In this document: in pieces, positions 45,019 to 54,491 of the stretch
How the letters are laid out: each line of letters starts with the position of its first letter
Numbering within the stretch: position 1 is the stretch's first letter
From: Pseudevernia furfuracea
Taxonomy: Eukaryota > Ascomycota > Lecanoromycetes > Lecanorales > Parmeliaceae
Assembly (NCBI GenBank): GCA_022315425.1
Contig: JAIUPT010000033.1
Location: forward strand, 1,984,001 to 2,048,000
Length of the DNA stretch: 64,000 bases
Reading direction: 5' to 3'
Notes under the pieces: generated by a model
Told to the model about the DNA's origin: nothing
The model's input: the letters and a program-made list of their open reading frames with translations, nothing else
Databases searched by the model: none
Translations under genes and position numbers: made by a program

Positions 45019-47223
45019 ATGTTGCTCGACTTTGTCCCTTTTGCCCTTGCGTGTAATATCATTTTTACCATACCTTTCAGTGTAGCGACCGCAGTCCTAT
45101 ATCCGAGTAGGTCGCGACCAGACATCTTGATAGCATAGCCGAGGACTGACAAAGACAGCAACCTTTGCAAATTCAACAAAGACAACGTTTCCAAGCGCAG
45201 CGGGAACGACAGGTTGCCCTTCTAACTGCACGAGGAATAATGGACCACTTGGTTCCATTACCTGGACGGGTAGGACCGTTACTGCAACGATAACGGCGGA
45301 GACACTAGTCTATGTGGTCAACAAGAAAAACAACAGCACGAGAACCGAGACAATCACCAATACTGAGGCGGACTTGGCAGATTATACTCCTCTCCCAACG
45401 ACCAAGACAACATCAGTTGTGCTCCAATTTGGTACCACCAGTAAAACCGAGATATTGTCAGACCCACCTAAGTTATTATTTTGATGATCCAGATGACTGA
45501 CAATCATTATAGAACTTTCCCATCGATCTTGTACACGGATTACCCGTCTAGCTACACCTTCTGCGGCACTCTCCCCACAACAACTGCTGGAGTCGCAACA
45601 TGCCTGCAATACCCGTGCGCCCAAGTCTCTGGCGACTTGGACCCGTTCAATAGTGACTCACCAGTCTTTGCCTATCCGTCACATCCCCCAATACCAGATA
45701 CTATCCAAAATATAAGCGCAAGCGCCCTAGCATTGGATCCCAGGGGCTCAACATGGGATGCGGTCTGGTCCTACGACAGTGACTATGACTCCTTGATTAA
45801 ACCCCTCATGCCCGACATGGGAGCTTGGAACTGCACACCATTCGGACTGTGGGCCGCTCCAGCCTCTGTTTTGAACACAGCATTGTATCTCACCGCAACA
45901 TCTACTTCAACCGAGGCCGGTGACGAAGCTGGTGCAACACCAGCGCCAAAAGCGAGTCCGCCGAAAGAGGTTTCTGCACCAGCAGCGGACACGCAATCTG
46001 CGAAAGTTGAGCTTCATGCGGCAGAAGCGTCTCAGATTGTTGCGAACCCTTTCGGAGTTGGGAAACCAGCTGCTGTAGCAGAGGAGCCAAGTCAGGCTCC
46101 GAGCCCAGCTGCTGCTGCAGCGCCGGTCCCGTCATCTGATCAAGCTGGAAGCGACAACAAAGCCGACTCTAACACGCCAGCATCAAACCCAGCTCCAGAG
46201 AAGGTAAATTCCAACGCTGGCACTTCACCAAACCAAGCAGCGCACGACAACACAGGCTCTTCGAGTGTGCCAGCCCCGAATCCTGCTTTCCCACAAGAGG
46301 GTAGCTCCAATATTGCTCCTTCACCCAACCAAGCAGCGAACGTCAATCAAGCTGCTTCAACTCCGCCTGCCGCGAATTCGCCTACTCCGCAAGAAGGAAA
46401 TTCTAACAATGCTGCTATTTTGCCAGTCCCAGGCCTCAACAACCAAGCTGCCACCGCCATTCCAGCAAGCGCACCTAATGCTATAGCGAACGTCGTCATC
46501 AGCACTACGAACGCCCAAGGCAGCATCCTCGTCACAACATCACAAGTACCGGGCGTAATAGTCACATCAACCAACGCTCAAGGCTCACAAGTTGTCACAA
46601 CAATGCCTGTCATCTCACCGCAAGTCCTCGCTAATACACCGAAGCCCGCTCCGGTCGTTGTAATTGGGCACACCCTCACCACAGACTCACAATCACACTA
46701 CGTAATCGCCGGCCAGACCCTCTCAGCCAACACACCTCTGGTCCTCGGGTCCGGCGCCTCCACAACGCCCGTCCTACTTCAAACATCCGGGATCCATCCT
46801 GTGCTCGTAATAGGCTCGAGCACCACAACACTGAACCTGCCGACCTCGACTCCAACCACAACCACACCCCCAGCCATCACGATCGGCACGCAAACGATAA
46901 CAGCGAATGCGCAGGGCCAGTACGTCGTAGGCGGTCAAACGCTGACGCCCGGTGGCGAGATCGTTGTGGGCGGTACAACGACGTCAGGGGGGACCGTCGT
47001 GGTGGGTGGGACTACGGTTTCGTTGGCGCCGAGCGCGACGCAAGCTGTAGTTGGGACGAGCACGGAGGGATTGGCGCCTTATATAGTAGGTGGGCTGGGT
47101 ACAGGACCTAATGGTACCGGGGCGGTACAATTTTTGGGTGCCGGGAGCAAAGTCATGTGCTGGGGGTCAAGACATCTGGTCGGGATGCTGGCCGGGGTTG
47201 TGGGAATATTATGGGTTTTTTGA
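45019..47223 (+). CDS. GPI-anchored Ser/Thr-rich cell-wall protein
   Basis: Three exons: 45019-45106, 45159-45456 and 45513-47223, giving 698 residues. The first exon gives a hydrophobic signal-like start (MLLDFVPFALACNIIFTIPF). Residues 30-210 form a Cys-containing domain (GCPSNC, YTFCGTLPTT..GVATCLQYPC, WNCTPFGLW). A disordered stretch with loosely repeated 20-30-residue blocks (NPAP..NSN, SPNQAA) follows. The C-terminal 200 residues have repeated modules of the form VIGTQTITANAQGQYVVGGQTL, known from many Sordariomycete and Leotiomycete wall proteins. It ends in a hydrophobic tail (HLVGMLAGVVGILWVF) after small residues, as expected for GPI addition. Both introns are GT-AG with CTGAC branch sites. 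The role is probably structural at the cell surface. Confidence 0.8.
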
Positions 47224-48065
47224 GAAGGTATGGAGATAAATAGAAGAGAGAGAAGGTTCAGATGAGCTGATTGGACGACCTGACTGCTCTAGACCAGATA
47301 GAATAAATGTGTTTAATAATATACAGACTATCATCACCAAACTCGAGGCTAATATGTCATGCCGATTCTACGTTAGTGAAAGTCAAAACCCGCGCGCCTC
47401 TAGCAATCAACATTTCGGTCCAAAGATTAACGCCTCGCATTGCACGACTACATCAAGCATCTATCCAGCAGGCCAATTGAAAAGAGTAATGAGTCTTACC
47501 CGGCGGGGTGGATTTTCCCTAGGAGAAGGCAGGGCTGTGGATTTCTGCAGAAAGTGCGGCGCTCTGCAAGGCGAAGAACCGCGAAACACATCGGAGAGTG
47601 CCATCTGAAATGATGTGGCAACTGGCAAGTCTGTCCAATGATAGTCTCGGTGCACGTCGGCGCCGTGCGGATCGACGTGACACGAACCAATCGCAAATCA
47701 AGCGTCAAGATATGACGCCTAAACTCGATAGCCTGCAGAGCGAGCAACCAAGCCCCATTCAGTCAGCCTGGCTCCAATCACTCTTTTTGATTAGTCTGCT
47801 CACCAAGCCGCCCCTGCCAAGACACGGTTCTGTCAGCTTCCTGCGTACTGCAGGACTAGTGCAGGGGCGCCTTCCGAACGTGGCTATGTGACTGGCCTGG
47901 TGTTAGCGATTCTCTTACCCTTTGTAGCCAATTTGACCAAAGCAAGGGGGGAAGGTGGGAGTTGCAAATTCCAAAAAACGTCATTCCTTCTATGATCGCC
48001 CTGGGCTTTATAAGTAATTTTGTCTTCTCCACAGTGTCACTTCGACATGTTTCGCGGTTGTCCTC
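47224..48065. other. Intergenic, 0.8 kb
   Basis: No gene is recognised. A first exon with a signal peptide for the next gene was sought here but not found convincingly. Confidence 0.4.
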
Positions 48066-49420
48066 ATGGCGCAAGTCTCTCCTTCGCCAACCGCTCCACC
48101 TCATACGATTGTTGTGTCTCGAAAGATATACCAAAGGCAATCTGTACAAACCTGTGGTTGGGTCAATGGAAACATTTGTGCTGTTACCATTTCATCATCT
48201 CTAAGAGTTCTATGCCATCTGCTAATGTTTGTTCTCACACAGCGTCTCCAGTAACTTGCGCCGCTGGCTATACATGTGCTTCTAATACCATCAATAGTGT
48301 TCACTTTTGCTGCGCAGATGTCAGCAACTGCGTCTTGCCGACCTCGTGTCTAGACCAGACAGCTCTCGCTGGGTGTGACAACAGCTGTTTGGCGAACACA
48401 TCTATTTTGAAATGGTACCAGCCACATACTCAATTATGACACAATTGGCTGACACGAGTTCTTAGCACTCAAGTGGGCTACGAATACTGCTATACGCGGT
48501 ATTGGAATGAAACAGTACCTCTGTCCGGTTTTGGCTGCAATTCATCGCCCTTGACTCAGACCGTCGAGACAACGCTTAACGAAGAGGAGGCTATACAAGA
48601 AAGCTCTACATCCACCGTGATTCGTTCAAGTTCCGCGGCCCGCGCGAGCTCGAGTAGTCACTCGAGTTCTTCCAACCTAGTATTAAACGAGGCAACCAGC
48701 GCGACTTCGGATACCTTCACGGGTGTTTCCGAACCTGCTTCAACCGACTCGGGTTCCACCACTTCAGATATTTCCACTGGTTCTACGAGCTCGTCATTTC
48801 TTAGCGCCTCTCCAAGCAGTCCGACCTCATCGACCGCATCGTCATTTCTTAGCGCCTCTCCAAGCAGGCCGACCTCATCTACCGCATCGTCAAGTAGCCC
48901 ATCAAATGGTAAACAGACTGGCCTTGATGGAGGTGAGATAGCAGCGATTGTTGTTGGAGGACTGCTCCTTGGTTTTCTGTCCTGGCTACTATACTATTGG
49001 CTTACAACAGAATCGAGGGAGCGACGCAGGCAGGAAAGAGACCGTCTTCGGCAAGATCGCCTCAATCGTTTCAACGGCGCTCCATCGCACACCAGCCTAC
49101 CCTCAAACACTGGTCATGCGCCTTCAGTATACCGACTTGAAGAGTTGAGCCCTAACCACTCTGCCTCCCATCATGATGGAAGTGCAGGGGTCTCGCCGGC
49201 TCCTGCTCAGGGACCTCCATCTCAAGCAGACTCTAGGCCACGGTGGTCAGTGTTTAGCGGTGGATTTGGTCCAATGTCAAGTGCGCTTCACGGTCATCCT
49301 ACCAATATGTCGCCACAGAGTCCACCAAGTCTGTCTCCATCTATGCTGCCCCGACTCCCCCCACGGATACGGGAAGGGCCAAACGCAATGTCGGCTTCAG
49401 GTTTACACGTAAGGCAATAG
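48066..49420 (+). CDS. Single-pass surface protein with Cys-rich ectodomain (sensor-like)
   Basis: Three exons: 48066-48177, 48243-48414 and 48466-49420, giving 412 residues. The ectodomain (about 28-125) has the pattern TCGWVNGNISSPVTC, then GYTCASN, FCC, NCVLPTSCLD, C..SCL, KC, YCYTRYW and GFGC, seen in many fungal membrane proteins that resemble wall-stress sensors. A Ser/Thr-rich stalk follows (about 130-240), then one transmembrane helix (IAAIVVGGLLLGFLSWLLYYWL), a basic stop-transfer segment (RERRRQERDRLRQDR) and a Pro/Ser-rich cytosolic tail of about 140 residues. No signal peptide is present, so it is either inserted by the single helix or lacks an upstream exon in this model. The stalk contains an exact-length 48-base tandem duplication. 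Confidence 0.78.
48791..48886 (+). repeat. 48-bp tandem duplication in the stalk coding region
   Basis: Two copies, 48791-48838 and 48839-48886, differ at only two bases. Each encodes SSFLSASPS.PTSSTA. Confidence 0.92.
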
Positions 49421-49490
49421 CGATAAGAATAAAGGATCACGCTGGCAGTCTTTTGACGCCTTGCTTGGTTTTCTTCTAACTGAGACTACC

Positions 49491-50126
49491 TTAGGCTGTA
49501 TAGTGGCTAGCTGGAAAGCTGAAACGATTTCGCCAATTCATAGCCTTAACGGTAGTCTCTTCGAGGCTCGGTCTTTTGGAATACTGCAGCTCTTTCAGCG
49601 CCGCTGTGATCCCTGCGATGGCTTCATCCTTCTGCCTGCGAACCTCCTCAGAGCTCATACCCCGCCTAGCATCAACCTCCGCTCTTCTGCCCTTGAGAAC
49701 AGCTTGTTGGAGCGCTACTTGCGCCAAGCTTCCCACAGAACCCCCACTACGGGCCCATGAAGAAGCCTCGGACCCATAGAACTCAGCAGCTTGCAGGTGC
49801 GACATCTTTTCTTCGGCACTCATTTGTTTTTTATAACTCATTTCCATTTCGACATTCATGAGCTGGTAATAGGTTTGTGTGAAGCTCTCTGGATCTGGAT
49901 TTGTTGACTTGAGTAGAACGCCTCTTGCAAGTGCAAAGTACGTCCGAGCAGTGACAAGATTCTGCTCAAGATTGTTATCTCGTTGCTTCAGAAAGTGGGT
50001 GCCCTGCTCTATATTCTTTGCTGCTTGTGGGGACCATGGGTCAGTGTGACCTGCAGGTACATACTTTGCTCTTGAAAAATCAGGACGACGCACTAAAATC
50101 TTCTCTGCAGAATCCCTGGGCCTCAT
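49491..50126 (-). pseudogene. Frameshifted 3' part of the SERAC1/SesB-type hydrolase gene
   Basis: Open frame of 211 residues starting MRPRDSAEKILVRRPDF. Just upstream, the hydrolase frame reads INSRLAELNEAQG; removing one C from the CCC run at 50118-50120 (GGG on the plus strand) would let LAELNEA continue directly into RDSAEKILVRRPDF in this frame. The segment is helical and charged (for example EEKMSHLQAAEFYGSEASSWARSGG and EEVRRQKDEAIAGITAALKEL), with TPR-like alanine spacing, but I do not recognise the family. It remains open over 636 bases. It could also be an independent protein from its own ATG. Best read as the C-terminal domain separated by a single-base shift, either recent or an assembly error. 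Confidence 0.6.
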
Positions 50127-51552
50127 TCAACTCTGCTAGACGACTATTGATAGACTCTCCACGGTTCACAGGCCGCTTGACTGACTCGGCATTTGGAGAT
50201 AAGACATGGCTGGGAATTCTCTCCTTAGGAGCAGTTAGAAGACCCTGTTGTCGACTACAGCTGATGTGCTGAGAATTTGAGCGCGGCATATCACTCAGCC
50301 ACTGCGGGCTGTTGCTGCGACTTGAAGGATAAGATTGTACTACAAAGCCAAAAAATGTTAGATACAGCTGATCAAGGCAAGGATTCCAGAGTAGTCAATC
50401 CAGGCTGCCTGCATCGCCCACAGGGGTAGCAACCATGAGCATACCATTCGCTTCTGGACGCACCCCCACAATGCGGTCCTTGATGATCTCTCGTATAGCT
50501 TGCCAGACCTTCCCATAGTTGTTTTCTGTTTTGTTGACAAATTTAATCATATCGCAGTGGTTTGCATGCATATAAATCTCCTTCTCATGCCAGCCGATCA
50601 TCGCAGAGTCTTTTTCCACGATCATGCCAATTTTCGGATATCCGATGACTTCGATCAATGTGTATATAGCGAAGTGCTCCAGTATATCCTTGAAACTGTC
50701 TTGCAGTCTTTCGAGAACCTCAGATCCTCGCTTTAAAGTGTTGAGGACCTCATTGGAATGATCTTTCTGTATGTACCACGCCAGATTGGTAGCAGTGACA
50801 AACCATTTTGCCTTGTCCGTACCTCGATGGGGTGTTCCTGCGAAGAGTACACCCTTTGTGGAAGACTTAATTGCAGCAAGGCGCTGATCGACGCCTCCAC
50901 GAGCTTCCTTGACTGCTTCGCGATATGACAAAAACAGGGCCTGGAATTTTGCTCACATCGATCAGCAATCCTGTCTCTGCACCAACCTGACTATTGAGAC
51001 TCACATCTTTCACGATCAAGCCTCCTAGGCTGTGGGCCACGAATATAATCGGCCTCAAGACCTGCATCGGTCAGCAACGATGCACAAGTGTGCGCGAAAA
51101 CCAGATAAGCCGAGACGAATGTAGAGGCAGGGTTGACCGCCTACCTGATAATCCTCGAATCGCTCCCGCATGAGATCCCTGTTCAGATCTTTGGCATGAT
51201 CCTGCACGTTGGCCTCGCCCACAGGCCCGAAGAAATGGATGACGTCTGCATCGTAGCCCCACTAGACCCGTAGTATTAGCATTTACGCAGAGCCATCGGT
51301 CCACCGTCAGCCGATGATGTCGCCTACAGTCATGATTCTCGCCTTGGGAAAGTCTTGAGCCAGTAGAGTCTGGGGCCACAGGACGCCGTCTTTCTTCCAC
51401 GTTCCGTACCTCGACCCCCCTAGGCCATGCACGAAGACGATGTCAACAAGCGCACCTTCATCGCTCGTGCCGGGGGGAGGATGCAGGACGGCGAGACCGA
51501 GGCCGTCGGGGGAGCCGCCGCGGATGCTTCTGCTCCTGCTTCTGCCGAACAT
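50080..51552 (-). CDS. SERAC1/SesB-type alpha/beta hydrolase
   Basis: Exons 51552-51328, 51261-51145, 51061-51005, 50940-50445 and 50339-50080, giving 384 residues to the first stop. After a basic start comes VDIVFVHGLGGSRYGTW (oxyanion loop), then ARIMTWGYDAD, RPIIFVAHSLGGLIVKDAL (nucleophile Ser in AHSLGG), GVLFAGTPHRGTD and ANHCDMIKFVNKTENNYGKVW, which carries the catalytic His. This is the set found in SERAC1-like and SesB-like hydrolases, which in fungi are often N-terminal domains of NLR-like incompatibility proteins or stand alone. No NACHT domain follows; instead a Ser-rich linker and the frameshifted 3' segment. Introns are 67, 83, 64 and 105 nt, each GT-AG and in frame. The hydrolase domain looks intact. 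Confidence 0.83.
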
Positions 51553-52151
51553 TTGGCAGGCCAAATCGGTATTTGCGCGATGATGATGATGGGGCCGCGG
51601 CGGAGACGAGCAAAAGGCGAGGAGGGTCAAGGCTTCTACGTGGTCTGGCACCCGCTTGCGTTGCAAGAAAGCTCGCGGTTCGAGTGACTTCGCCCGGACG
51701 GCGAGAGATGTCAGATGGTGGGCGGTTCACAGTGGGTTGGTGGGATGGAAGGAGATTGTTATCAACGAGGCTGAGAAGGGAGAGCTCGGCCTTTTTCCAT
51801 TCGTTTGGGGCTGAAGGATGCCGGGCTGCGGGTGGTGTGACCAGCCGAGGCAATTGACAGCGGCTCGTTGACTTTTTGCAGGACGCCTTGCCTGGTGCTA
51901 GCTACATTAGTGTGTGTGTGTGTGTGTGTGAACTGCAGCTGATGTGTGTGGTACAAAGGGTTGTTCATGCACGAAGGACAGCATGGAGGTAACAACTCAT
52001 AATGTTATTTTCATTGTCATAATTTTTACAACACTGAAAACATTAACAGGCGTTACAACAAGTTCCAAAGAAGAGTTCCTCCCCAACTCTGGCCGTATCT
52101 TGACTATACAACATATTGAGACCGAATTTTCCAGCGCGTTGCACTCACCCG
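51553..52151. other. Intergenic, 0.6 kb
   Basis: No gene is recognised. A GT repeat is at 51910-51929. The hydrolase promoter lies here. Confidence 0.45.
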
Positions 52152-53099
52152 CTAATCCAACGGAAACCGCACTTTAGCAGGCGTCAAATGCACCGGCCCC
52201 TTCTTACACCAAAGCGTCCTCTTGATCTTCTTAAAGACCCTCACACGCGTCCTCTCCTCGTGGAGACCCGCACTTCCATTCATCACTTTCGCCTCCTCCT
52301 CCGCCGCGCCATCCAAACCCCCAATTCTCTCAGCTCCCAAGCCAGCCGGGCTGACTTTCTTCCCAGCAACCCGGACCGCCGCGCCGACGCATTTGCTCAC
52401 CCTTCGCAGGCCGCGAGAGAAGAAGCCGCTCTTCTTGCCTGACAATCCGCTAGGATTCTTCTTCTCCTTCTTGCCTCCCAGGTCAACAACACTGGAATCG
52501 GACCTCTCTGAATCAGCCGACCACCCTGGACTCAACGCCCGGTCCTCAGCTCGACAAGCTGCCGAGTTCTGGGCGTCCTCCTCGTAAAAGAGGGGAGGTG
52601 TTTCCGGAGGCGTAGGCGTCGTATTGACGACGCGCAGCCTTCCCTGCGCGCGGACGCGCGACTCCGATGGGCTGAAGTAGCCGGAATCAGGTGAGTTGGA
52701 GGGGGGAGGGGAGAGCAAGCGCTGTTGACGGACGGTGGGGTACATCGAGGTCAGATGCTCGTCGGAGGAAAAGTGGTCATGGTCATGGTCTTCCCAGTAG
52801 CGGTGAGGTGGTTCCGTTGCTTCGAGACGATATGTGACAATCCGGTTTAGATGCTCGTCGGAGTGGTTGTGGTGTGCCCAGTAGGGGTGGGGTGGACCTG
52901 TTGCGTGGGAATTGTATACGAAGATCCGGTTTAGGTTTTCGTCGGAGTGGTCATGGTCTGCCCAGTAAGGGTGAGGAGGCTCCATATTGCTGTGAGCGTG
53001 AGGAGGCTGCATATTGCTGTGTGGGTGAGGGAGATGAGATGAGGAGGTGCGATGGTGGATAGATGAAATGAACATGATTGGGGGAGAGGGAAGAGTCAT
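52152..53099 (-). CDS. His-rich repeat protein of unknown function
   Basis: Intronless, 315 residues from the ATG at 53099; the frame is open 29 codons further only to a TTG. Residues 25-125 hold three imperfect repeats of about 30 residues built on PPHPYWAxHxHSDExLNRI, preceded by two shorter PHxHSNM units. The repeats concentrate His, Asp, Trp and Tyr. The middle is Pro/Ser-rich (SPPPSNSPDSGYFSPSESR), and the C-terminal third is basic (GKKSGFFSRGLRRVSKCVGAAVRVAGKK, KKIKRTLWCKKG). There is no signal peptide or membrane helix. I do not recognise the family. The His-Asp-rich repeats could bind metal, which is only a guess. The plus-strand frames here are shadows. Confidence 0.55.
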   Translation of the reverse strand: MTLPSPPIMFISSIHHRTSSSHLPHPHSNMQPPHAHSNMEPPHPYWADHDHSDENLNRIFVYNSHATGPPHPYWAHHNHSDEHLNRIVTYRLEATEPPHRYWEDHDHDHFSSDEHLTSMYPTVRQQRLLSPPPSNSPDSGYFSPSESRVRAQGRLRVVNTTPTPPETPPLFYEEDAQNSAACRAEDRALSPGWSADSERSDSSVVDLGGKKEKKNPSGLSGKKSGFFSRGLRRVSKCVGAAVRVAGKKVSPAGLGAERIGGLDGAAEEEAKVMNGSAGLHEERTRVRVFKKIKRTLWCKKGPVHLTPAKVRFPLD

Positions 53100-54491
53100 T
53101 TCTGTGGGCCTAGAAATTGGAATATAAAAATTTCGAACACGAAATTCCGAAAATAATGAGAATGTTTCAATAGGCTTAGTAGCCAAGAGATTTGAGCAAG
53201 TTAATTTGCCCTTTGACAGAGAATTTCTGATGTCCCCTACTGAATGCTGGCTTCTCGCATGTATTGTGGTGGAAGCCCGAAAAACATAGTCGGAAAGAAC
53301 TCGGAGCTATATATATTTACTTGCATCTAGAGTCGCGCAGATCAGGTAATCGCAAGGTGAATTCGAAAATTGCCATGAATTTGAGGGCGTCAAATAAACG
53401 AGGAAGGTGCAATGGGGGGACTGTTCATCGATGTATGAACAACCGGGAAGGAACGTAGAGTTTGGAAGTCTAGTAAACAGTAAAAGATGTCTCCCTCACA
53501 TCTCACAAACCGTGCTTATTTGTACTCGTTCCGATGCATATGACGCGTGTCGTCAGGTCAGACCTACTTACTTGATCATTTGACTGTCACATATAGTCAA
53601 ACGACCGCACAGCAGGAAATTATGTGATAGAATACAGAGAAAATTTGAACGTTGAAGAGGCTTTAAGCATCATAACAGGGTCAGAGCTAGAGGTATTTGA
53701 ACGACAATTTCGTTTAGTAAATTACACTGAATACTCCAGCTTAGCCTGTTTAGGCCTCGGGCAAGCATCGTCAGTAGCCGTATGTATACGCTACGGTTTA
53801 AATAACGGTTATTACACATACTCGTTGCGGTATCCACCAGTGCCAAGCATACGCATCAAGGGACTCTCACTAAAGAAATCCAGGGCTCCGATGGATAGGG
53901 GCTGCACATTTCTTACTGTAATGCACTCTACGGCCAGTCAGACATAATGTCATCGATTTGATTGCCCGTTACCGCGAGGCAGTGCTATCGAGATTCAGGG
54001 GGAAGTGGAGCGATATGAGTACTTACATCCCTCCGAGCCTCCGACCGCTGGCGCCGCGATTTTTCATTTTCTAGCGAACGTTCATTTTCTAGCGAACGTT
54101 TCTTTGGTTCACTCATCAGCGGCCTTTGGGGGGTTGAAGGTTTATTTAGCTGGAGTACGTCAAGTAGTAGTGCTGTTGCCGGAGCTACATACAACCATGT
54201 TTTTCACAAACGGCACTGCATTGGCAGTACTAAGGCTGAGCTAAACAAAGCTCTTCTCATACACCCAAGAGAAGTATCTTTGACCTTGATTTGTTTCCGC
54301 GTACTTTGGGAGCCAGTTGAATATCGATCATATGCGGGCGCCATGCAGCCGTCACTGAGAAATTTGTTTGAGGTGTTCTCAAACACCTTCCTGGCGGCGG
54401 AGTCACACTCTTCCCAGCGCGAGGTCGATTGCCTTTAAACCTCTCACTCCCGCCATATAGATATCCAAGTCGTTGCTCTTCCTTCGTGACA
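53100..54491. other. Intergenic, 1.4 kb
   Basis: No gene is recognised. The frame at 53624-53947 has no motif. A perfect 18-base tandem duplication (ttcattttctagcgaacg) lies at 54063-54098. Confidence 0.45.

Noticed and set aside
51427..51857. Plus-strand Arg/Gly-rich frames upstream of the hydrolase
   Set aside because: They lie opposite the hydrolase first exon and its leader and have no family character.
53624..53947. 107-residue plus-strand frame
   Set aside because: No motif, no homologue recognised, and A/T-rich surroundings without splice or promoter support.
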